Shown here: piece after piece, positions 1 through 14,282 of the stretch
Layout of the letters: each line of letters opens with the position of its first letter
Numbering within the stretch: the first letter of the stretch is position 1
From: Gonium pectorale
Taxonomy: Eukaryota > Chlorophyta > Chlorophyceae > Chlamydomonadales > Volvocaceae
Direction of reading: 5' to 3'
Length of the DNA: 64,000 nucleotides
Assembly: GCA_001584585.1 (NCBI GenBank)
Contig: LSYV01000003.1
Location: 3,939,038-4,003,037, forward strand
The notes under the pieces: model-generated
The model's input: the letters and a program-made list of their open reading frames with translations, nothing else
Told to the model about the DNA's origin: nothing
The model's database searches: none
Made by a program: the position numbers and the translations under genes

Positions 1-2987
<2,987 letters not shown>

Positions 2988-3578
2988 GTTCCCGCAGCGA
3001 GCGGCAAGGCGCAGTTTGCGACTTGAATTCCTTTTCTGTGCCGAGGAGCACTGCGAGTTGCGAGTAGGCTACCCGCGATGTGCCTTTTCGCTCCAGCCAC
3101 ATGCGACCGTACATCACCGCAACTAAGCGAGCCCGTGATGGGAAGAGGATGCGACGAGGGCCTTCGTGCTGGCTTGCGGGGCTGCTAGACTTGGCATCTT
3201 GCCACGTGGGTGAGCCAGGCACGGTGGTGACGGTCGCTGCTTACTGATGATCAGTTGATCACAGCCCGGTCAGGGCAATGGCCTGACGTCAGGGTGTCGC
3301 GCTGGGGTTGGGGTTGAACAGGCCAGCAGATACGGCGCCCACAGACGTCCGCTGATCAGCAGGTGTGGCGGAGTAGCCGGGGTGTTCGCTGGGGCAACCG
3401 CTAAGGCTGCTGATCGTGCAGGTGTGCGCGGGTGCTGCCGAAGCCCGGTGGGTCAGCCGGGCAGCAGCGCACCAAAGGCGGCTTGAGGGTGAAGGAGGCT
3501 CTCATTGAATGCTAATGATGTCACATGCAGCCCACTACGTCAATTCCCTGCGCCCGGCAGTACAGGACCAAAAGTCAA
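2988..3578. other. Intergenic, KRR1 3' UTR and spacer
   Basis: Contains the 3' untranslated region of KRR1 and unique-looking spacer. I see no gene, and no TGTAA-type poly(A) signal near the stop codon. Confidence 0.4.
3570..3573 (-). terminator. Pol III terminator of tRNA-Gln
   Basis: Four T residues on the minus strand start 5 nt after the end of the tRNA, as expected for RNA polymerase III termination. Confidence 0.7.
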
Positions 3579-3670
3579 GGTCCTGCCGAGACTTGAACTC
3601 GGGTTACCAGATTTCACCGTACAACTTTGTACGTCAGAGTCTGATGTCCTAACCACTAGACCACAGGACC
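3579..3670 (-). tRNA. tRNA-Gln (anticodon CTG) with a 21-nt intron
   Basis: Read on the minus strand this folds as a full cloverleaf. The acceptor stem GGTCCTG pairs with CAGGACC, the D arm contains GTCTAGTGGTTAGGAC, the anticodon stem TCAGA pairs with TCTGG across a loop with anticodon CTG, and the T arm is CCGAG-TTCAAGT-CTCGG. The anticodon stem only forms when 3613-3633 is removed as an intron after tRNA position 37, the canonical place for eukaryotic tRNA introns. The mature tRNA is 71 nt before CCA addition. The intron itself contains a CGTAC/GTACG hairpin. Internal A and B boxes are intact and a TTTT Pol III stop follows directly downstream (plus-strand 3570-3573). The mature sequence strongly resembles plant nuclear tRNA-Gln(CUG). 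Confidence 0.93.
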
Positions 3671-3750
3671 ATATGATGGACATATTATAATTCTTTAAGA
3701 ATATATTCTGATCGGACACACGCCCCTCGCACGAAAATTCTGCGAAAATG

Positions 3751-4040
3751 TGCTTTTGCCGCTCGTGGTCGGGACTGGCTCCGGGATGGCGCGGGTTAGT
3801 GTCTCCACAGACATGGTTGGACTTGTTGGGTGGCGGGCCTCTTTGTGCACGGCCCGTGTGTGGGTTTCTTCCCAGCCCTGCCGCGGGCCCCCTACTTGGG
3901 ATAAGCACTCGGCCACTGTTTCATTGCTTGGTTTGTCTGCTGGTGCTGCCTTGCTGCCTGTACTTTCGCAGTAATTTCCCCGTGGCAGGCCGGGTCCCCC
4001 AGCGTCGGGGGTACTGTAACGAAGTCTGTCTAATTCTGTC
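3751..4040 (+). repeat. Dispersed repeat, copy A (about 290 bp)
   Basis: This block is closely similar along its whole length to 4787-5080 (copy C), and its last 120 bp also to 4056-4178 (copy B). Shared landmarks are cgtggtcggga, ggatggcgcgggttagtgt, ccacagacatggttg, tttcattgcttggttt and the ending tactgtaacgaagtctg. All copies have the same orientation. It carries no convincing coding potential and is most likely a non-coding part of a transposon family. Confidence 0.7.
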
Positions 4041-4055
4041 TGCCCGCATTCTGTT

Positions 4056-4178
4056 GATTGCATGGTTTGTCTGCTGGTGCTGCCTTGCTACCCGTACCTT
4101 CGCAGTAACTTCCCGATGGCAGGCCGGGTCCCTCAGCGTCGCGCGGGGGTACTGCAACAAAATCTGTGAAAAATTCGG
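4056..4178 (+). repeat. Dispersed repeat, truncated copy B
   Basis: About 120 bp matching the 3' part of copy A, from the tggtttgtctgctggtgctg segment to the tactg(c/t)aac ending, placed directly behind copy A in the same orientation. The 5' half is missing. Confidence 0.65.
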
Positions 4179-4240
4179 ATGAGATTCTTGCCAACCGTGC
4201 CGCGGGAGCGGTGTGCCTGTGGGCCCGCGGATGCCGATGC

Positions 4241-4257
4241 AGGTTTCTCTTTTTTCC
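4241..4257. repeat. Left arm of a perfect 17-bp inverted repeat
   Basis: The sequence aggtttctcttttttcc is the exact reverse complement of 4633-4649. The arms enclose the LINE fragment. Confidence 0.75.
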
Positions 4258-4632
4258 TCCCCACGCATGCACCATTTCTGGGCCTGCCCCACAGCCGTCG
4301 GGTTGCGTACTGAGGTAGAGGACCGGTGCCACTGTCTGGTGCAGCGAGCGCACCTCTGGCTGGGTGTCCCGCCAGACGAGGGTCGGGGCTGTGTGTGGGA
4401 TGTGGTGGTGCTGGCGGTGCTCAACAGCCTGGAGTGGGCGCTGCGCTCTGTGCACGCACGTCGGCCGTTCACCCCTTCCGGCCCGGGTTCGGCTGCCGCT
4501 GTCCTCACTGCGATGCAGGCGGGCGTAGTGGTGAAATGTTGGTCCCTACTGCGAGACTTCGCTGACCTCGGTTTACCGCGGAAGGGCTGGGATGATGTGT
4601 CTGCTGGACACCCCTTCCTGCGGGTCGTGGCT

Positions 4633-4649
4633 GGAAAAAAGAGAAACCT
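4633..4649. repeat. Right arm of a perfect 17-bp inverted repeat
   Basis: The sequence ggaaaaaagagaaacct is the exact reverse complement of 4241-4257. A related stretch (tctttctgtg followed by a pyrimidine run ending ctcc) also occurs near 9764-9788 in an intron of the PsbP gene. Confidence 0.75.
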
Positions 4650-4786
4650 TCACAGAAAGAGGGACGCCTGCACTGCGCGGAGTGACGCCTTGGCCTCCCT
4701 CGTTTTTTCCTTGGTTTTCTTCTTTACCAACTCGCTTGATACCTGTCGTGTGACGATACCTGTGTGTGGGCCTGTCGACCTGTATG

Positions 4787-5080
4787 TGCTTTTTACCGTT
4801 CGTGGTCGGGACCGGCTCCGGGATGGCGCGGGTTAGTGTTTCCACAGACATGGTTGAACTTGTTATGTGGCGGGCCTCTATTGTGCACGTCCTGTGTGTG
4901 GTTTTGCCCATGCCCAGCTGCGGGCCCCCTGACTGGGTTAAGCACTATGCCACTGTTTCATTGCTTGGTTTGTGTGCTGGTGCTGTCTTGCTGCCCGTAC
5001 TCTCGCAGTGATTTCCCGGTGGCAAGACGGGTCCCTCAGCGTCGGAGGTACTGTAATGAAGTCTGTCTGTCTGAATTCTG
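4787..5080 (+). repeat. Dispersed repeat, copy C (about 294 bp)
   Basis: Near full-length partner of copy A (3751-4040) with scattered substitutions and a few small indels. It ends in tactgtaatgaagtctgtctg. The same orientation and co-location with the LINE fragment suggest a transposon-built island. Confidence 0.7.
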
Positions 5081-5100
5081 ATGGGTGGGGCTGGGCCTAG

Positions 5101-5290
5101 TACGTGCTAGCTCATGGGGTTGGATTCCTCATCCTCCCCACGGTAGTCCCGGGTTCGACTTAAGAGGGGTCATAAGAGCAGCAGATCCGTTTTGGGGTCT
5201 GACTGCCGTTGGAGATGGGCCGGTGGTATCAGAGGTCACAGAGCTTTCGGACCGAAAGGGTCCGTACCCCAGTGTCAGGGTCCCGTAACA
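5101..5290 (+). repeat. tRNA-derived, SINE-like stretch
   Basis: A Pol III A-box-like sequence (tagctcatggggttgga, from 5108) is followed at tRNA-like spacing, 43 bp, by a B-box-like sequence (gggttcgact, from 5151). Stem regions do not pair, so this is not a functional tRNA. The combination, in a repeat-rich island, is what the head of a SINE or a decayed tRNA copy looks like. The 3' boundary is a guess. Confidence 0.3.
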
Positions 5291-6379
5291 GTCGCCTGGC
5301 AGGTGCATGATGAATCCGTACTCATATAGTGGGGGTATGTGGCAGCGGTGCCCCAGTCGTGCTGATACCCGCCATAGAGAAGGGCTGGAGGCATAGCTCC
5401 CCTCGACCATCGCTGAGCCTTGCTTCACTCACTCCAAGACCCACCTCGTGGCGTGCGGGCTTCAGGGGTTCCATCGGGCACTCGGTCCAGGCTCTGCTCG
5501 ACAGGCGCATCAAGGAGTAGGAGCCCGGCGCGCGGCGCGGTGAAGGCGGCGCCGCTGCACGCGAGGGCGCCAGCGAGGATGAGGGCAGCGGGCCGGGCAG
5601 CGGCTTGGACGGCGATGCGCCCTCGGAACGAGGACGTGGCCAAGCAGGTCTCTCAGCAGCTATGGGGCCGGGACACCTGCCTCTCGAAGCGCTTGACTCC
5701 TTGGCAATAAATCTCAGACGACCTGCATACAGTGCAGTCCATGCTGATCAGTGGCCGCGTGCCTATGGCCACGGCCGTCTACACATCACTCACTAGTCAG
5801 CGACCGCCTTTGCGGCCTGACGCCGAGGGTCTTGGTGGGGGCAGCCTCCCTTATTTCCTAATACATGTTAGCATAGGCGATGTTTGGGGGTCTCCAAGTC
5901 TAATGCCTCGGGAAGTGGTTCGTGGATTGGGTGCGGGCCATGAAAACGGTTAAGGGGCAGGGCTCATATGCTGGCAGGCCCTTATGCCAACATACGAGTG
6001 AGGCGTAGGGCGGACCGTGGGACCGTGGTTGCCGTGTACGCCTTGATTTACGTGGTCTTTCAAAGTGGCGCCCAAGCCGCCCGTATGTTCAGCCAAGTTC
6101 AGGACGGGAACGGGCGTGGAGGTAAGGGCGCCTGTGGAGGCCTGAGGAAGCCAGGCAGGAAGCTGGGGGAGGTTTGCATGATAGGCTGCTAGACGTAGCA
6201 TGTGTGCAATGCACGTGTGCATGTGTGCATAGCACGTGCGCAATGCAATTTGCATCCTGTGCCTCTGCACGTGTGTGCATGGGGCGTGCAGTCAACGGTA
6301 CGCGGCTACGTACGGCTTTGACCACCTAAGCACTTGGCCTCTGCATGCAACGCTGTCATCCAACTAGTTAGGACATACC
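5291..6379. other. Spacer upstream of the MAP kinase gene
   Basis: No gene is recognised. The part from about 6198 to 6285 is an imperfect repetition of tgtgca/gcacgtg words just upstream of the kinase start codon and probably lies in its promoter or 5' UTR. Confidence 0.4.
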
Positions 6380-8469
<2,090 letters not shown>

Positions 8470-9119
8470 TGGCAGCTGCGCCCCGCGTTACCGGCAGGAG
8501 GCATTTCGATCGGGCGGACAGCACTTGCCTCGTGTAGGATGGCATCAATGCAGAGCACTGCATGTACAAATAATTTGCGGCATCGGCAGGGAGTGACGAG
8601 CATGTGATCTTGACCAGCGGGCTTGGCGCAGCGACATTCCACTTCCCAGCATTCATCCATGCCGTTGCCGTGTTCTTGTGACCTGGAGTACGAAGCTTGT
8701 GCTTGAGGCAGAGCATCTGTGTTTTGCTGAAATATGGGGCTGGGTGTGCGTTTCCGCTCTTCAACGGCTAACCCTCCACACCTAACCCCTCCTGGTGGTA
8801 TTGATTGCGCTAGGAGCAGCGTATTGTCGGCTGTCAATTTTCTTGTCTCCGATTAGAGGTGAAGTTTAGATGCGGATCAGTACGGGCATGAGATTTGGCT
8901 ATGTATAGCCATGTTTGGGCTTGATATATGGGATGGTGGCTTCTATACATCACTGCTGATTGGGGCTGCACGTGAGGCCCTTTTCAGGCAATGGAGTAGC
9001 TGCAGCCACCTATATGGGGACCTTGCTGCGTCTATGTCGACCCAAACCCTGTTATGCATCTCCGTATGGATTCACTCATCGCATCGCTTCCTTCTTCGTA
9101 AGCCCAATCCGCGTCCGAC
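8470..9119. other. Intergenic between MAPK and PsbP-domain genes (convergent)
   Basis: Holds the 3' UTR of the kinase gene and spacer. Nothing gene-like is seen. Confidence 0.4.
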
Positions 9120-9124
9120 TTACA
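9120..9124 (-). promoter_or_regulatory. Candidate TGTAA poly(A) signal, PsbP-domain gene
   Basis: TTACA on the plus strand reads TGTAA on the minus strand, the poly(A) signal of chlamydomonadalean nuclear genes, about 470 nt after the stop codon. Confidence 0.35.
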
Positions 9125-9594
9125 ATTCAGCTCACCATGCGCGATACTAACCATGAACATGAATCAAACACAGAGCAAGCAGGCTGAAAGGCCCGAAGCT
9201 CCCGTTTGCCAGCGAACACATTAAAACTGAAACCGATCGAAGTCCGTCTGTTCCTCCAAGCAAAGCCTATATGCCACGAGACGCACTAAATTCAGGGGCA
9301 CAGCTAAGCCCCCGCTGATGAAGGGGCATCAACTAACTTCTGTCCCACCGTGGAAACATCCGTCAAAACGTCTGCGGCATGCAGCAATCCATCCTGGGAA
9401 GGCTCTTAGTCACAGTCCCCAGAGCCGGCGCAGGCCTATAGCCCTGACAACGGCCGGCCGCAGGTCGCAGCGTTGAGGCAAGGGGCGGCGGATCGTATTA
9501 ACCCGCCAGACAAGGCGATGGCAAGTCCGTTATTGCGTCCCGCCATATTGGAGCCAAGCCTTCGGGCGCTATGGCGCTTGCCATGAGTCAGCGT

Positions 9595-11379
9595 TTAGTT
9601 AAGCAGCTGGAAAGAGCGCACAGTGGTCGACAGCTTGTCCTTCATCTTGTCCCACCGCCGCTCGTTAGAGCCCGTGGTGAGGGTGTAGAAGGTCCCTGCC
9701 ATCAGAATGGGGAGGGGCAAATCAAAGCCAATGCAGCAACGCGGCCCTCAGGAGGCACGGCTCTTTCTGTGCAGATTTCTTTTCTCCACGAAGCATGTCT
9801 GCAAAGGCCCCTTGATGCAATCACATTGCGGCCTGCACGCGTGAGCCATGCCGCAACGCACCGTTGTTGCAAGCGACCACCGCCAGCTGGTGGCGAGTGA
9901 ACCGCGGGTTGGCGGCCGTAAACTCGATCTCATAGTAGCTGTGTCCGTTGAGCTCACGCTGCAGGGAAATCAAGAGCAAGGGACGGGTAAGCGCTGAGGC
10001 GCATGGCAATAGACGCCCTGCGATACTGTGATCGCACGTGCAATCCGGGTGGAATGCAAGCAGTCGGTGTGGCTATGATGCTGCAGGATAGTAACCCTTC
10101 AGGATGTCTATGTGAAAGCAGCAGGAGGATGTCGCCCATTGTAGGCTCTGAGCACCACGGCGTCGCCATTTTGGATGCTGACCTAAGATGGCACATGGCA
10201 GCCACAATGCCACATCCACTGTTGGCAGCCTACTTCAATTCGTCGCGGCCGTCCCTTCCACGTGTCATGGCCGTCGCTTCCACGTGTCATGCCCTTTGGG
10301 CCTACGTCAAAACCAGGCGCTGCTCCCCTTGGGTTCGCAGGTCCCCGTGACTAAAAGTACGGTACCGGCAGCTTCTTACCTCACTGGTGCTGATGACCTT
10401 GACCTCCGTGCCAGGAGCAGACAAAACGTCCTTGGCCAACGTCTCAGCCACCTGACAGGAGGATTGTAACGCCAGGCAACGCAGCTCAAATGGCATGAGA
10501 TAGCGACGCCACACCAACTAAAAAATGGAGATAAGGGCGCCTAGAGAGCACTATACAGAAGGTGTGCAGCCGGCAGTGGAAGCCGGCCATCCTTGGCCAA
10601 TAATGGGATGAAGTACAACAGTGCTGACGCATTGACCCACGCCGAGGCGGATCACAGGGCCGGATCACAGTGCCCTATCCTGGCGCCGACCGCCAGTCGT
10701 CTGTATGGCCGGCCCCCTCAGCGTTGCTACTCCACCACCAATACTTGCCGTCTGCAGGTCACCGAACTCCGTGATGTCCTTCTTATCGGTAGCGGTGAGC
10801 GTCACGCTGACACTCTCAAGAGGCTCAACCACGTCCTTGTAGACCACATCAGCCCCCTTCACGGCAATCTCCTGCCACCCGAAGGGGTACAGGAACTTGT
10901 ACGCGTCTTGGAGGTCCTCCACCGGGTTGAAACCCTTGGGGGCTGAAACGGGGAGATTGGGGAAGGTAACTTGCAGCGTGCAGTAGAAAGACGCTGTACA
11001 GGGGGGGAAAGAGGAGGGACGAGGGGGCTTACCCTTGGCAGCAAGAGCTGGCGAGGCGGAAAGCAGAACCGCTGCCGAGGCAGCCTGCAGGACCTCGCGG
11101 CGCCCGATGTCTCCTGCGTTATTCCAGTAGAGTGCTTAGTTATGGTGTCGAAATGGCGCGCAGGGCGCGATCCCAGCTCACCAGCGGCCGCGCGACACTG
11201 GACCACACGCCTGGATGATGGACGCGGGGCCACTGAACTGAACGCCCGCGAAGAGGACACCTAATCAATCGCAGAGAGCGACGCAAGTTATGCGGGCGAG
11301 CTGCAGATGCCCGTCGCATCCAACCGTGCAAGCGCGACCGCACCTGACGACCGGAGCAAGAAGCCTTCAGAGTGGCCAT
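9595..11379 (-). CDS. PsbP-domain thylakoid lumen protein (PPD family)
   Basis: A 219-aa protein in seven exons (minus strand): 11379-11344, 11260-11182, 11113-11033, 10942-10749, 10451-10380, 9958-9862 and 9695-9595. Residues 1-38 look like a chloroplast transit peptide (SSSRAFSSVAPRPSSRR). Next comes a twin-arginine lumen signal, GRREVLQAASAAVLL ending in ALA (about 42-64), so the mature protein should be folded and exported into the thylakoid lumen by the Tat route. The mature part carries the PsbP fold signatures YKFLYPFGWQEI, KDVVEPLESVSV, ITEFG, VAETLAKDVL, YYEIEFTA, TRHQLA and the terminal FYTLTTGSNERRWDKM. Such proteins act around photosystem assembly or function, but their exact jobs differ and I cannot assign the paralogue. 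The fourth intron begins with GC instead of GT. Intron 6 holds a short piece similar to the repeat arms at 4241-4649. Confidence 0.88.
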
Positions 11380-12373
11380 TTTTTTTCCTAAGTCAACAGG
11401 TGAACTGTAGCTGTCCCGTGTACAGGAATCTGTGTGTTGCGTTTTGCCTATCCAACACCGCTCCGAATACCGGTACGGAGTGAAGAGCCTTCCATGCACG
11501 ATGCTTCAGCTAAGTTGCTTCCTATGCACGTCGTGGTCTTTGTAACTTGTATGATTCCTGTTCAGGTATGCTTTCCGTGGATTGTAAGGTGGAACCATTC
11601 GACAGAGTGCTCTGAGTCCATCTGGTGTGCCTGTTACGTGTGCGTAGCCCCACCGACTACCGGGATACATGCATCAGCAGCGTGAAAACACAATACGGGC
11701 TCATGCGTTAGAAGCGTGAAAGCACAATACGCATAACCCTCCATGTGCTGCCTCGACAAGGCGGGGAGTGCATTCACTTGCATGTTTGGTGAGCATGTTA
11801 ACCGCTCCACAACGGCAGCTGCGTTTGGCAGCCCTTACGGACTGGACAAGGCGGGCAACACCCGCCGTGCGCCGCGCCACACAGCACTCATTGCAAAGAA
11901 GCCACCAACAAAGACAAGTAGCCTAATCAACGCGCAGGAAATTGAAAGTAATCGTGCCCTCACCTCCAGCCTCCAGGCCCCTCGAACCTGCAACACACTT
12001 GAAGCCCGCGCGTCATGAGACATCGTGACATCATGAGAGCACATCAAAGCGCACAAACATAGCGTCACTTCGCAGCCGTGCTATAAACTGCACCCACCCA
12101 CTCGTCCTGCAACACGTCTGCGACGGGTACGCCCAATGAACCTAATGAACCTACATATACGAAAACAAAACCGTTTGGTGTCGCACAGCTTACGTCTCTT
12201 CAAACTATCCTGCAACTATTCAACCCCAATGCCGTTGTCACCAGTTTTGTACGGAGTACGGGGACCGGTGGGCTAAGAGGCTCCGTGGATCCAAACCTGC
12301 TGCACACACGGGGTCGATTCGCACCGTTTCCATCGCTGACAGCTACTTAGTCGTACATGTCCTGCGCTAGAGC
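11380..12373. other. Intergenic upstream of the PsbP-domain gene
   Basis: No gene recognised. Includes the promoter of the minus-strand PsbP-domain gene just above 11380. Base composition is less GC-rich than in flanking exons. Confidence 0.4.
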
Positions 12374-13831
12374 CTAATCGATTCTGCTTGAATATCTTAT
12401 GGTAGCAACAGCACTGCAAACTGCCGCTCCGCCCCTTTCGCTCATGCCGGCGGAAGCTTGCTGCGGGTCTCCTTCAATCCAAACTGGGCCACACCAAACT
12501 GCGATGGGCAGGGACGAGGGTGCCGGTGCAAACAATTGGTAATCGTCCAGAGCCATGACCGACTGCTATGGTCCATTGCATGCTCCAGCAAGGATATCAA
12601 ATGTGATGCGTGAGAAACAACCTGCGTGAAAGACATACAAAACGACGCACCTGCTCCAGAGTGTGGCGTGAGCCGTACACTCGGCTAGACGTCTGCAGTG
12701 CCATGTCGTGAGACCTGCGCGTGCAGCGCGCAGCGACTCATTGGTAAGGGTTTGTAGTTGGTTTCAACCGAGTGCGCTGACGATACGCACTCCCTTTGGA
12801 AAGGAATTGCTAGGCGACGCGACCAGGCCAAGGGCGCAACAACGACAATCGCCATGTTTACCGCAAGGGGACATTCCAACGCCATCAACCTGGATGCGCA
12901 GTACTACCGGTATTGTACCTGGCCAGTCATATGTGCGCCAGCCAAGCCTCATAAGAAGGACAACTGAATCGCAATGCTGTACGCACCCGATGTAATCCAT
13001 GCGCTTCGAGTGCGAGTAGAGCGTCGCCTGCAGGGCCGTTGTGGGTCGGCCGCCGTTGAGGCTGGCAGTCGCTAGGTATTCCTCCTCCTGCGGTGCGGGA
13101 CACATGCGCGATATCGTGAGCAGGAAGAGCAGCGACGTGCCCCGTGGCGTGCCCCGACACAACTGACCACCATGTGTCCGCATGGAACGGTATGGCGGGA
13201 GCAACACCTCGTGGATCGTTGGTGCATGGCCTGCATGTGATGCTTTGATGGTCCTGGCCGGCAACAAAGAACGTGCATAACCGTTGTCAACAGTTTTAAC
13301 CCAAGCAGGCTGTTGTCGTTGCTGAGGGAGCTGGACGACAAACTGGAGCCCTGAGTATGCAAGACTCTTTAACTGACCTGCGCAACGGCCCGCTCTGCAT
13401 CCCTGCCGACGAGGGGAATCTTTTTTTGCAGGAGCGTGTACTCTCCATGCCCCGCGTAGTACTTGACGGTCGAGCGCGCATGCGGCTGCTTCACCTGCGT
13501 AAGGATAGAGGGGAGCGTTGGACGGCCCACGCACAGAAGCGCTAAGCACGGTCTCCGCCAAGCATAAGCGTGCTTACGTGGTCTGGCGTCCCGGGTTGTG
13601 TCATGAAGCCCCACTCGCTTGAAAAGTCCTTTGCTGTCTTTTGCTCATGCCTTGGGTACAGGGGGAAAAGGGGGGTGGGCGCAAAGGGGGAGCGGGGAGC
13701 GTTATTCTCGCTGCACGAAGGGAACCCGACAAAGGTGCGGCGCGCGGGTGGACGCACCCGACCCTGATACGCCAGTTCTCTGCGTCGGTGACCGCCATCG
13801 AATCGGCGCCTGTGACTGCGCCGCTCGCCAT
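12374..13831 (-). CDS. Unrecognised multi-exon locus with a frame break
   Basis: The minus strand shows exon-like blocks bordered by good splice sites, but I do not recognise the product. Blocks are: a start exon from ATG 13831 (ASGAVTGADSMAVTDAENW), about 13637-13578 (FSSEWGFMTQPGTPDH, donor GTAAGC), 13494-13378 (STVKYYAGHGEYTLLQKKIP), a stretch around 13375-13285 (SGLQFVVQLPQQRQQPAWVK), one around 13100-12983 (YLATASLNGGRP, YSHSKRMDYIGC), and possibly 12562-12374 (LDDYQLFAPAP). The third block runs into an in-frame stop two codons after its end, and the next block continues in another frame only about 5 nt on, with no room for a normal intron. Either a 1-2 nt assembly error, a 27-nt intron, or decay explains this. 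Exon borders after 13378 are guesses. Confidence 0.35.
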
Positions 13832-14282
13832 CTTAGCTAAGGATTGAAGGACTGCACAGGGCCGCCGAACACGCGCGAGGTACAACTAAGCAGTATAGCT
13901 TATATATATGAAAAGCTGAGCGCGCGCGAGAGCGCGTGGCGAGGGAGGAACGGGGGTTACTAGGGCAAAGCTTGTCTGTTCTAGCGCAGCCACGTGAGGA
14001 TTGGCTACTAGCATAAGAATATATTGCAAAGGTTTCGAGGTTGCAGGGATCGGGGCTCGTTTTATCAGACCGTCCTACACTTGGATCCATTTGCGAGAGG
14101 AAATCCTTGGAAATCCTTGCTCGCACCCTTGATCGCTACACAAGCACGAGCTCTGCTGTGCATTTGTATGACTTGTTGTAAAATGTGTAAATAGGCCGAC
14201 AGCCTCAGCAATCCGCTGGCCAGCGTCGCGGTTCTTGGCCGCAATCAAGCAACTTCGTTAGGTACAGTCACAAAGAGCCAAG
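13832..14282. promoter_or_regulatory. Shared divergent promoter region
   Basis: The 451-bp gap separates the start codons of two head-to-head genes. It contains a TATATATAT run at 13901-13909, about 70 bp from the minus-strand start codon, and AT-richer sequence near 14150-14200. Inference only. Confidence 0.35.

Larger units (their letters stand above)
4213..4700 (+). mobile_element. 5'-truncated LINE (non-LTR retrotransposon) 3' fragment
   Basis: An open stretch encodes a peptide with HHFWACP, RAHLWLGVPP, VWDVVVLAVLNSLEWA, WSLLRDFADLG and GHPFLRVV. From memory this layout matches the region after the reverse transcriptase domain in LINE ORF2 proteins of chlamydomonadalean algae, where an HHFW-C-P motif is followed by a long helical tail and a W-x-x-V-x-x-x-HPFLR ending. 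The endonuclease and reverse transcriptase domains are absent, so this is a dead 3' fragment, the usual product of 5'-truncated insertion. It is bracketed by a perfect 17-bp inverted repeat and lies between copies of the dispersed repeat. The family assignment is from motif memory, not a search. Confidence 0.55.
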
